From Dendrolimus kikuchii (taxonomy: Eukaryota > Arthropoda > Insecta > Lepidoptera > Lasiocampidae): a stretch of 64,000 nt of DNA. The notes below the pieces were generated by a model. It worked only from the letters and a program-made list of their open reading frames with translations, had not been told where the DNA came from and ran no database searches. The position numbers and the translations under genes are program-made. This document shows positions 55,605-64,000 of this stretch, one piece after another (within the stretch, counting starts at the first letter, position 1; each line of letters begins with the position of its first letter). Location of the stretch: positions 1,850,690-1,914,689 of the forward strand of contig CM034403.1 in assembly GCA_019925095.2 (NCBI GenBank), given 5' to 3'.

Positions 55605-57235
55605 AGTAACTTTTAGAATGGGCGCTATAAATATATTATTTCTAAGACATCATCAAGCTCTCATTAAAATTACCTAGGCTTCTTATTTTGTTCACTTGTA
55701 TTAATTCCAATAGCAATTATTTATTTAAATAATATAATTAAATACGATGACATCGATCCGTTTGCAATCAGTATTTCAGGAGCCAAGCGGTGTCTAAGCC
55801 TTAAATTTTTCAATAGTGACTAAGCATCTCGGTGCCTTTTTACGTTTGCATGTTATTTTTAACCAATAACTTATTCGTGAAAACCTGTCATTGACTTTCT
55901 TTTATTAATCATAGTTATCTAATCAAATTGTGTTTAGCTGTAAGTTTTCTATAATTAAATAAATAAATAAAAGTGAATAACAATTAAATTCGAATATGAT
56001 TAAATACGAATAAATTCAAACATGATGAAGCTTTCACACAGTAAGAAATGAATGATACGACCAATTACCGATATAATACCAACGGCGAGACCGCTTTTCT
56101 TAGTACAAGGACTACATAAACAAGTTTAAAATCAAAACGAGGTCTCGATACCGATCGACAAGTTCAAAAGATAAATGTCGCAAACCTACTGTAACTTTTC
56201 CTTTAAGGTCCACAAGTGCAATTGCACACATGCAATCCATCCTTGACAGTGGCATTGATATGCTCTATGTTGTCAGTGGAATCGATGGTGGAGAACAGCC
56301 AGATGTTGTCAGTTCGTCAGTCGGTGTCCAACCGTGCTACCGGACACACGTGTCCATGATGAACGTGAAAGTGACCATAGTGAAAGTTAGTTAATCTGCG
56401 AAATGCGGATCGCGGTTGCCTTTCTGTCTATGGTGAGTGCTAATTACGTTTAAAATTAGTAAAATACAGTGTTTGTGCTTAATTACTATTATTGGAAAAG
56501 AGTTTGGTAAACATAGTCGTGTTTGTAAACAACTGTAAGTTGTGTTCGTATGATTTTTTAATTGTGAAAGTTGATGTTTTTTGCAGAAGAAATTGGAACT
56601 AGTTTCTTATTGTATCTTTGAGGTAAATTATGTTAGAAATGATGGTCTTGGAGAATATAATATTAAAAGAAAAAAATATACATGTGTCTATTACCTACGT
56701 AGGCCAAGGAAGCGAAGGGCCAAAAACTAATTTGTGAATACCGGGTGTAACAGTAATTATATTTGAATAATGTTATTACAATCTCATAAAGTAGTGAATA
56801 CCTGATAAGTAAAGAAGTTTCATGTTTTTCAGTAATGTATCAACATCATTATTTTATCGTGGAAATACAAAATAATAGTTACTTCTGTTTATAATATATA
56901 TAAAAATATCCAGCCGGTTTAGGCTGTAAGAATGTTAACAAAAATAGAATTCAAACATTTTCTTTTAGAATTTTTGTGTTTGTTCGTATAAATGTCTAAA
57001 GTTGATTTTTGATTGATTAATTTAAACTTCCTCTAAAATATGCGGTACTTTATAAGAAGCTCTTGTTTAGTCCTAAAATACTGCACCAATTTTCTATCTA
57101 TATCTATCGATCTATAGCTTATGTTCTCATTTAAATACTTCGTTAATTTGTATCGGTACAATGTTGAAATTCATCATGATAAGTCTAAAAATAACATGAA
57201 AATATGATGTTACTCTTCTTATTACAGTATTGTAA
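55605..57235. other. No repeat recognised; possible gene start
   Basis: AT-rich apart from 56180-56440, which is the least repetitive-looking and most GC-balanced stretch in the right half. See the candidate exon at 56403. Confidence 0.35.
56403..56432 (+). CDS. Candidate first coding exon (signal-peptide start)
   Basis: ATG in the context GCGAAATGC opens MRIAVAFLSM and is followed directly by a strong donor ATG|GTGAGTG. The short basic-hydrophobic start fits a split signal peptide. Two TCAGT initiator pentamers lie about 85-95 bp upstream. No downstream exon could be identified in the window, so this may be chance. Confidence 0.25.
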
Positions 57236-57239
57236 TATT

Positions 57240-57365
57240 CTCCTTAGGGACCATCCTTAAATTACGTCACACGAATTTCGTGATTTTTGACCTCTCCGCG
57301 GCCTTGTCATAGCTGGCCACACTCGTGACTCGTTAGACTCCTCCCTCCCTAGTGTGATATCACAT
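57240..57365. repeat. GGGACCATCCTTAAATTACG repeat, part
   Basis: A sequence of the 'no-ORF, GTGACGTAATTTAAGG' type, with an inverted-looking partial counterpart at 58205-58270 (GAGTCACGCAATTTAGGACC). The REL fragment 57430-57805 lies between them. Confidence 0.4.
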
Positions 57366-57429
57366 ACTTTGCAATTTTACATCAAGAAGTTTATTTCAAT
57401 TTAAATTATTTTTTACACTAATTCCCTGG

Positions 57430-57805
57430 CAGCGTGGCAAGCCTTTGGTGTGGGATGCGACTTGCGTAGACACGTTGGCCGCAACCCATTTACCAAACAC
57501 GTCTAGATCAGCCGGTTCAGCGGCGGAAACAGCCGAATCACTCAAGCGGCGCAAATATGCAACCCTTCAGTGAGAGTTATATGTTTGTGCCGTTTGCTGT
57601 CGAGACGCTTGGACCGTGGGGTCCTGAGGCCATGAGCCTCTACCAAAATTTATCGAAACGACTCATTGACTCTTCAGGTGATCAGAGGGCTGGTGCTTAC
57701 CTCGGCCAACGGATCAGTATGGCGATCCAGCGAGGAAACATAGCCAGCCTTCTGGGCACCTTACCCATAGAAGACTGTGATCTGGGCTCAGTATTCTACT
57801 TATAG
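57430..57805 (+). pseudogene. REL repeat, C-terminal coding end
   Basis: Reads GKPLVWDATCVDTLAATHLP, then a stop (TGA) after ATLQ, then YMFVPFAVETLGPWGPEAMS, LYQNLSKRLIDSSGDQRAGA and NIASLLGTLPIEDCDLGSVF plus YL. The domain end is well preserved; the upstream RPDG part is missing. Confidence 0.75.
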
Positions 57806-58295
57806 TCTTGAGGGACTATGAGTAGAATACAATACAAATAAGTTAAGTTTTCTTGCATTGTACTCAATTTCGAAATTTCGAAAAAGCTAAAAGTATTTTT
57901 TTATCATTTAAACACTATATCCATACAGATAGATTTGGAAATATTTTAAAATATTTCGTTAATGGTTCAAATTTCGTGTTTTAAAGAGAGAAAGAAAGAG
58001 AAAGAATCTTTATTTTATTTTCTCACGCAACAATTTACAAGTGATATATGACCTGTTGTGTGTGACTGGTGCCCATTGTAGATCTGTGCAGATCTGTATT
58101 ACAGGTCACCACCAGTGCTCCACTTCGTGGCGAAAAACAAACTACATATTAATTATAAGAAAACATGTGAGTCTGTGTGTGTAAGTGAGTGTGTAAAGTA
58201 AATATCCTAGATTTTGAAATGAGTCACGCAATTTAGGACCCCTCCCACTTTTTATCACACTTCTTCCACCCCTTATTACAATACTATTTCCTCTT

Positions 58296-58400
58296 CTGAT
58301 GGAATGTGGTTATCGTCGTTGCCTATGGACGATATTTGCAACACCAAATTGAAACTGTTATGGGGATATACTCGTAACTCTAGACCAATGGTCCCTAAGC
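58296..58400 (-). repeat. S repeat fragment, diverged
   Basis: GATGGAATGTGGTTATCGTC, TTGCCTATGGACGATATTTG and TAACTCTAGACCAATGG. Confidence 0.55.
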
Positions 58401-58680
58401 TTGTTAATCTCGTAGACAGACCTCTTGCCAATTTTTATTGCACTCGGTGGACCCCCTATCCTTTTAACCGAATTAAAAATAGGATGAGGTCTTCAATTCA
58501 TTGTGTAAATGCATCAATTTTTTTATGTATGTTCAGTCATAACTTTTCTGTTTCTGACAGAATCGATTTTGACAATTACTTTTGCGTTGGATTCAGTTTA
58601 GTTTCTATTTGGCCACATATAAGTTTTATAGCGTGTAAGTACAAAATCGCACTATGATATCTTGTTATTCTATTTATTTA
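58400..58680. other. No feature recognised
   Basis: AT-rich; a 117-codon ORF spans it but starts in repeat sequence and matches nothing known. Confidence 0.35.
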
Positions 58681-58682
58681 TA

Positions 58683-58972
58683 CTAGTGGTCGCCCAGTGG
58701 TCGAAATTCGACCATAATAATTAATTTAAATTATAAGTTGAACATTATTAAGGTTCTTTTGTCAAAGACTAGACTTCTATAATCACAGATTTCGCCAAGG
58801 CTACACTGTTAATTTGACTTTAACAATAAACAAGAGTATATTTGCGTATGTGTCTCAAATACATGGTAGTGTGTGTAATGTTTTTTTATTGATTTGATTG
58901 ATGTACTTTTTATGCATAATTTAAAAAAAATATTAGCATTCTGCACTCCTTCTCTCTATAAACTATAAGTGT
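58683..58972 (-). mobile_element. Helitron family 2, 3' part
   Basis: Inverted 3' end CTAGTGGTCGCCCAGTGGTC then GAAATTCGACC, through TTTAACAATAAACAAGAGTA to GCATTCTGCACTCCTTCTCT. 5' end missing. Confidence 0.7.
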
Positions 58973-59049
58973 GCTAAATTATATACTCCTCCGTCCGCGC
59001 AATTTTCGTAATAAAAGATACAAAGATTTTGCTTCTTACTTAAATGGAA

Positions 59050-59225
59050 TTCACTATTGTGGACAGCTATTTGCAGCGAGGAACCCCCAGGTGCCCATAA
59101 GGACCACTTTGGGAACCTATGCTCAAGACTAGCGGTGGTAGCCTGTGGATTGTTTTGTCCGCTACTACGATAGACCACCCGGCCAAGGAATTAGATTTCT
59201 TTCTTCGTTTTGCAGGGATAGTTAT
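59050..59225 (-). repeat. S repeat, strongly diverged
   Basis: GGTGGTAGCCTGTGGATTGT, CTACTACGATAGACCACCCG and TTTTGCAGGGATA align with the second half of S. Confidence 0.5.
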
Positions 59226-59594
59226 GTGGATATTACTGGATAGGTACATGGCGCATATTTGGGAAGGCCTATCTAGCAATAGATAATTATTTCACAAAGT
59301 GGGACAGTTTTTGCGAAGTAGAACAGATAAAATAAACTTTAATAGCTACGAAGAAAGTACATTTGTAGAATAATTCATTTCACGACTATAAAAACTTTAT
59401 AGTGAGTAATACTATCTGTATAATAAGTAGAACTTGTTGAATTCGTAATGATCATTAAATAAAATAACATTTTAATTAAAACTATTGCCTTTACAATTTG
59501 AGAATTTATAAATATAGTTAACACAGTTTAGAACAAATATCATTAAATACGGTAAGTAATGATTCATACAATTTTGAACGTCTTAGGGTCTCGA

Positions 59595-59668
59595 TACCTG
59601 GACTCGGGCCTCCCGCTATTGGGGAACGGACTGTATACCCGCTACACTTGTCCAAGGCCGCTTGGCAG
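59595..59668 (-). mobile_element. tRNA-derived SINE (family 2), fragment
   Basis: GGGGAACGGACTGTATACCC and TTGTCCAAGGCCGCTTGGCA match 37650-37710. Joined abruptly to RTE-like coding sequence at TTGG|CCACGACACG. Confidence 0.75.
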
Positions 59669-59878
59669 GTTGGCCACGACACGCCTTCCATTATCAAATT
59701 GATCGTGTACTAGCAGAAGGTGATTTCAGGAGCCTTAAGAACAAACGAGCGTGCATGACAAGAGTTATGAATGTCAAAGAAGCAAGTGAGGTGTGTAAGA
59801 ATAAGCCTAAATGGCGCTCTGTTGTTCGTGCCTACCCCGCAAGGGAACTGCCGTGAAGTTATGTATGTATGTATATAT
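59669..59878 (+). mobile_element. RTE-like LINE 3' end
   Basis: Starts within GRPRHxFHxQIDRV and ends YPARELP, stop and (TATG)n. Confidence 0.87.
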
Positions 59879-59884
59879 ATATAT

Positions 59885-60480
59885 ACTCCTCGACACTCTT
59901 TCTGTCATAGTTCCTATTTTGCTTTGAAATCGGTTGACACGAACTATCGCCAAAATAGTTTTCTGTATCGATCGTGTACTACCTATAATAAATTAATTCG
60001 CAGCTATGATTTGGATATAACGGGTACTTCAGTGTCTGGTTTTAGGAATAAACTCATACATACATACATAACTTCACGCCAGTTCCCTTGCGGGGTAGGC
60101 ACGAACAACAGAATGCCATTTAGGCTTATTCTTACACACCTCACTTGCCTCTTTGACATTCATAACTCTTGTCATGCAAGCTCGTCTGTTCTTAAGGCTC
60201 CTGACATCATAAGGAATAAACTCAATGATCTATCTTTTGAATTTCAGTGTGTAATGAGCAGGTTTTCTTAGTATGATAGACATTTTTTTTTTTCATGTTT
60301 AAATTACTTATTTTTCTCTTTGTTTTTAGTTCTCTGATCTCTGATTAGATATTTTAATTTATTTCTATCTGTGGTGACTTGTTAATAGCTATCACTAATG
60401 TGTTATTATTACAATGCGAATAGCTGATAGTCATCCAAAAATTGTAAAATAAAATAAAATAAACTGCTTCGTCTGGCGGA
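59885..60480 (+). pseudogene. LINE C-terminal fragment interrupted by RTE-like copy
   Basis: Reads SVDTNYRQNSFLYRSCTTYN, KLIRSYDLDITGTSVSGFRN, then after the insertion NKLNDLSFEF and stop at 60269-60271. The frame is restored when the insertion and one target copy are removed. Ends in an (AAAAT)n-type tail at about 60450-60470. Confidence 0.65.
60057..60211 (-). mobile_element. RTE-like LINE insertion with target duplication
   Basis: Flanked by AGGAATAAACTCA at 60044-60056 and 60212-60224. Inserted into the LINE fragment around it. Confidence 0.93.
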
Positions 60481-60639
60481 GGAGCCAAAGTGAATAATAT
60501 GTTTGAAGCAAAATAGCGATCATGATGACTGCGTCACAATAATATCATTGACCACTGAGAATTTGTTAAACGGAGCGTATATTGCTCTCACGGCATCGTT
60601 TCCACGGTGAAAATATTATTTTCATTTAGTACAAGAGAG

Positions 60640-60830
60640 GCAGAGGTAGGCACGAACAACAGAGCGCCATTTAGGCTTATTCTTACACACCTCACTTGCT
60701 TCTTTGACATTCATAACTCTTGTCATGCACGCTCGTTTGTTCTTAAGGCTCCTGACATCACCTTCTGCTAGTATACGATCAATTTGATCATGGAAGGTGT
60801 GTCGTGGCCTTCCACGACTTAAGCTTCATT
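60640..60830 (-). mobile_element. RTE-like LINE fragment without tail
   Basis: GGTAGGCACGAACAACAGAG to GTCGTGGCCTTCCACGACTT; the (CATA)n tail is missing. Confidence 0.85.
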
Positions 60831-61114
60831 AAATAAAATCCTCTACGTTAAGTGCTTTAGGAAGCTTTAAAATCAAAATGTAGGAAAATGTGTCAAACGA
60901 GTCATTGTACACTTCCCGCCTTTCCAATCACGTTTATACTACACTTTCCATCAAATGTAGTAAAGTTGTAAACAATTTTTAAATGTTTGACTATTTACGA
61001 CAGGTCAATGAACTTTAATTGTCAGAGGTAAACATGTTATAGGGACGCCACTTCATTTGTATATCCTGAAAAATGAAGTTTCATTGTCCTGTACTGACGC
61101 CGACGATATATAAA

Positions 61115-61812
61115 AAAAAAAAAAATTGCATGAGTTCAGCACACAGGCAGACGGCCCACTTGATGCAAAGCAGTTACCATCGCCTATGGACATTTGCAGC
61201 ACCAAAAGTGCTACAAATGCGCTGCTGCTCTCTTAAGCGAGACTGGAACCTGGTCACTAATGCCGGAACACAACTCAAGGTTGTTATGGCGGCATACTAC
61301 ATTCTACCGACTATACAACGGAGAGTGTTCCGAGGAACTGTTCAGAATGGTGCCTTCGTCTTCTTTTTACCACCGCACCGCACGCCATCGGCTGGGAATT
61401 CATCCCCACTACCTTGAGCCGCTTCGCTCTTGTACGCAACGGTTCTCTAGAACGTTTCTCTTGCGTACCGTGCGGATTTGGAATGAGCTCCCAGCCGAGG
61501 TTTTCCCACAGCGCTACAACATGGGGTTTTTTAAAAAGGGTGTTATAAAATTTCTTCGAGGCCGGCAGCGCGTTGGTGACACCTCTGGTGTTGCAAACGT
61601 CTATAGGCGACGGTAACCGCTTTCCATCAGGTGGGCCGTCTGCCTGTCTGCTGTACTCCAGAGATAAAAAAAAAAAAATACTCTAGATCAGGGTGGTAGC
61701 CATCCAGTCGGGCAAATACCCTACCACCTGGCTGTGGGTTATTTTGTCGCCTCTTACGACAGGCCGCCCGGCCGCAGGAAATTGTATTCTTTCTCCGTTC
61801 CTGCACGGATAG
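61115..61812 (-). repeat. S repeat split by a LINE 3' end
   Basis: The first part (61115-61298) and second part (61681-61812) make one S copy. The break is in GGCGGCATACT|CTAGACC. Confidence 0.82.
61299..61680 (+). mobile_element. Jockey/CR1-type LINE 3' end inside S repeat
   Basis: Encodes FYRLYNGECSEELFRMVPSS, LGIHPHYLEPLRSCTQRFSR, IWNELPAEVFPQRYNMGFFK and KGVIKFLRGRQRVGD, and ends CTGTACTCCAGAGATAAAAA. Its last 90 bp closely match the 3' end of S. ATACT at both edges may be a short target duplication. Confidence 0.85.
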
Positions 61813-61936
61813 ATTTACAATAGTTATTGGCAAAATATTAATACATAGTGTTTGGCGGGTATTTGGAACATAATATTGTATGTCATTTCCGTTATTATAA
61901 ATGTTTATGCTAGGCTGTATGTATATTTTAGTTTTA

Positions 61937-62081
61937 CATACATACATACATACATAACTTCACGCCAGTTCCCTTGCGGGGTAGGCACGAACAACAGAGC
62001 GCCATTTAGGCTTATTCTTACACACCTCACTTGCTTCTTTGACATACATAACTCTTGTCATTTAACAGACGAACAGACGAC
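61937..62081 (-). mobile_element. RTE-like insertion with inverted 5' junction
   Basis: Flanked by ATTTTAGTTTTA at 61925-61936 and 62082-62093. Between the truncation point and the duplication lies AACAGACGAACAGACGAC, two inverted copies of the family's CGTCTGTT. Confidence 0.9.
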
Positions 62082-62094
62082 ATTTTAGTTTTAT

Positions 62095-62785
62095 TTTCTG
62101 TATTAGTTCATATTTAGTTAAATATCTTTTATTGTATTAAATACCTAATTACATTTAATAGCGCTGTATTGCGCTCCTTGCAAAAGAACTTAAAACCAAA
62201 TTTGGTTTCGCTAGTCACCTGCGCTCGCATAGCCGGACTTGACAAGGTTAGCCGTTGACGAATACATACATACATTTAATATTATTGATTACATGTTATA
62301 CAATATTTTAACAAAAGCACGTGACAGCCCTAAAAAAACTAATTACTGAGAGTATGTGGAAGTGAGAATACCGTAATGAGTTAAGCTGTACATTAATTAG
62401 ATATTGTTACAACGACACTGTAGCAATATGATACAACGGGTCATTAGGCACTTGAGGATCTTAGAGTTTATTACGTACTAGAGTTTGCCCTACGACAAAC
62501 GTAGGTCAAACACATGGCACATGGGAGGAAGGGGGTTTTAGTGGAGTATTAGCCCATGGGTTACCTCTCACCTCTCACACAAGCCGGTAATCGACTCTGT
62601 TATCTGCGCTACCTTCAGTGGATAACTCTGCTTTTTTTTGTTAACGCAGGGGATGTCTTTTCTTGCGACACACACTCGTGCCATGCATGCATACGGGGAA
62701 AGGCCAAATGCAGCGCCTAGTGCCGGCCTGCACGAGTGCGTGTGGGACTCTCGGGCGAACCAGTATCTTTATTTGAATATAGCTG
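62095..62785. other. No gene recognised
   Basis: 62515-62760 is GC-richer and contains an inverted pair ACACACACTCGTGCC / TGCACGAGTGCGTGTG (62668 and 62731). Possibly a LINE 3' region; class unknown. Confidence 0.35.
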
Positions 62786-62830
62786 CTATCTATTTTTAAA
62801 TGTACTAAGTGTCGTCAGATCGTAGAGCAC

Positions 62831-62946
62831 TTGGAGTACATATTTGTTGGTATCCAGACCAGTGTAGTCTGTTAACTCGAACAAGCTCATTGGATAGTCC
62901 GCGCCTAACTTCATAGCGATATCTATGTCTTCCTCCGATGCATTGC
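62831..62946 (-). CDS. 3-hydroxyacyl-CoA dehydrogenase-like exon
   Basis: On the minus strand an acceptor TTGCAG ends at 62947 and the exon reads NASEEDIDIAMKLGADYPMS, then LFELTDYTGLDTNKYVLQ. The ED(I/V)D.AMKLGAGYPMGPFEL.DY.GLDT signature belongs to the C-terminal dimerisation domain of mitochondrial L-3-hydroxyacyl-CoA dehydrogenase, the third step of fatty-acid beta-oxidation. Here AGYPMGPFEL is changed to ADYPMSLFEL. The assumed donor CAA|GTGCTC is weak. The usual ending (KTGEGFY) is not visible to the left, so the last exon is far away or the copy is degraded. Confidence 0.65.
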
Positions 62947-63274
62947 CTGCAACAGAATTTGAATTTAGAACACAATGGAACAATAAATTGTATTATTTTT
63001 TAAAATAATTATAAGAACAGGCGATAAAGGACCGTCTTACTTTTAAAATATCATGAGAAACAATTTTAAATACTATTCAAACAATAATGAAGACGCTATT
63101 TGAATCGTTTTTTCATGTACAAAGTTCTGACGTCATAACTTGCAATGTTCATACATATTTGGTGTATATATTCGAGACTCAAAGTTTATAAGAGCAAAAC
63201 TTCTTTTAAAGCTCGAGTAGATAGGTAATCGTAGTAAGCCATGTTATGAAAATATAAGCAAAATGTATGTATGC

Positions 63275-63277
<3 letters not shown>

Positions 63278-63305
<28 letters not shown>
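63278..63305. repeat. (AT)n microsatellite
   Basis: TATATATATA run of about 28 bp. Confidence 0.95.
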
Positions 63306-63384
63306 ACATATAAATCGAGAATATTTAAAAAAAAATCAAATCTATTGAAATTTCGTTCAAATATATCAATATCTTTGTTGTTAC

Positions 63385-63414
63385 CCGCCACCTCATTGTA
63401 ATAAGGAGCCAATC
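63385..63414 (-). CDS. Possible preceding dehydrogenase exon (end)
   Basis: The minus strand reads RLAPYYNEVAG and donor GCGG|GTAACA in phase 1, which joins in frame to the exon at 62946 as NEVAGNASEEDID. It resembles the NRLLVPYxxEA segment before that exon in the family, but is short by several residues, and its own acceptor is unclear. Confidence 0.3.
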
Positions 63415-63711
63415 TGACTGTTTAATCTGTTTTATATGGTTTTTATTATCTGTGGTGAAATAGCAATGGTGTGTGAATACAGTCCACATGAGATTAAAAG
63501 AGTGTAAAAATATACATTTTCCGAGAGAGACGTACGTGGTTTTAAATAAATAAAAATCCCACAAAAAATAGTTAGAACTCATTGATTAATGTAAGAAAAC
63601 TGTGTCTATCGTGTAAACACTGACAGTGGGATTGAAATAAGAGATATTGTCTTTATGGAATTCTAAAGCGATAATATTAGTACTCTGTGATCTTCGGGCC
63701 GTAAATCCGAT

Positions 63712-64000
63712 ATTGGGAGTTTTTGGCGGGAACTGAAAGGAGATGTTGTGCTGTGCAGTTTTATTCTCTAAAAATGTGTAAAATTACTGTAAAATGAACA
63801 ATAGTTGTAGGATATTGATAGTTTTTGAGTAGTAATTATGTGTTTTGTGAGAAATGTGAACTGTATAGTCGAATGTGGCCTTTTAAGTTGTCACAAGAAC
63901 TCCGTTGGTTGTCACCTGCTGATAATCTACAGTTCAACTGTGCTATACACACAGGCTTAAGAAAATGAAGAAACTATCTTGTAAACTAAGACCTGGCTTA
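63712..64000 (+). mobile_element. G repeat, long variant, cut by window edge
   Basis: Starts TTGGGAGTTTTTGGCGGGAA; contains the long-variant CTGATAATCTACAGTTC and CTTAAGAAAATGAAG segments; the 3' end lies beyond the window. Confidence 0.88.

Noticed and set aside
58304..58657. 117-codon ORF as a gene.
   Set aside because: It begins in a decayed S repeat, has no known domain and is flanked by repeats.
59771..60271. 166-codon ORF as a gene.
   Set aside because: It joins an RTE-like tail (antisense), a LINE fragment and another RTE-like insertion by chance.
61194..61616. 140-codon ORF as a gene.
   Set aside because: It fuses S-repeat sequence to a LINE reverse-transcriptase C-terminus that has been inserted into the repeat.

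Overview
This window looks like nuclear DNA of a moth or butterfly (Lepidoptera). It is AT-rich, its genes have introns, and most of it is transposable-element sequence of types common in lepidopteran genomes: short Helitrons, tRNA-derived SINEs, LINE tails ending in a conserved stem before poly-A, and a mariner. No operons, CRISPR arrays or other prokaryotic features are present. By eye only three host genes can be supported, covering about 3 kb of 64 kb.

Host genes. (1) Positions 2488-10282, plus strand: the last three coding exons of a SmydA-type (SET/MYND family) protein, with a 6.4 kb last intron. (2) Positions 24219-37153, plus strand: a Toll-like receptor. A short exon carries the signal peptide and N-terminal cysteine cap. 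A 10.4 kb intron full of transposons follows, then one large exon with the leucine-rich repeats, a single C-terminal cysteine cluster, a membrane helix and a TIR domain; the spliced product would be 856 residues. (3) Positions 62831-62946, minus strand: one exon of a 3-hydroxyacyl-CoA dehydrogenase-like protein, with a possible preceding exon near 63400. A possible first exon with the start of a signal peptide lies at 56403.

Transposable elements. Working names used below: 'RTE-like' is a non-LTR retrotransposon 3' end of up to about 500 bp, ending in a (TATG)n tail. About 17 copies are present, and eight have clear target-site duplications. 'S repeat' is a ~310 bp non-autonomous repeat whose last ~90 bp match the 3' end of a Jockey/CR1-type LINE also present at 27905-30625 and 61299-61680. 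'G repeat' is a ~270-340 bp SINE-like element that starts with GGGAGTTTTTGGCGGGAACTG. Six complete copies carry 10-14 bp target duplications, and a seventh runs off the right edge. 'REL repeat' is the 3' end of a retroelement whose C-terminal domain resembles the restriction-like endonuclease of R2-type LINEs. hAT-type elements with 8-bp duplications, Helitrons inserted between A and T, a mariner, a TA-flanked MITE and several long foldbacks complete the set.

Layout. 1-10.3 kb: SmydA exons among repeats, with a 1.16 kb foldback in the last intron. 10.3-24.2 kb: almost pure repeats between SmydA and Toll. 24.2-37.2 kb: the Toll gene; its intron holds a 2.7 kb LINE, a mariner, and S, G, RTE-like and jockey fragments. 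37.2-41.3 kb: S-repeat cluster with two near-perfect hairpins. 41.3-44.9 kb: one hAT insertion holding a second hAT. 45-46.3 kb: GC-rich retroelement-like block. 47.0-48.8 kb: a foldback containing an S repeat, a hAT and a MITE. 50-57 kb: mostly unrecognised AT-rich DNA. 57-62 kb: more repeats. 62.8-64 kb: the dehydrogenase exon and a G repeat cut by the window edge.

Nested insertions allow the relative ages of several families to be read directly. RTE-like and G copies have interrupted Helitron, S, LINE and REL copies, so RTE-like and G activity is comparatively recent.
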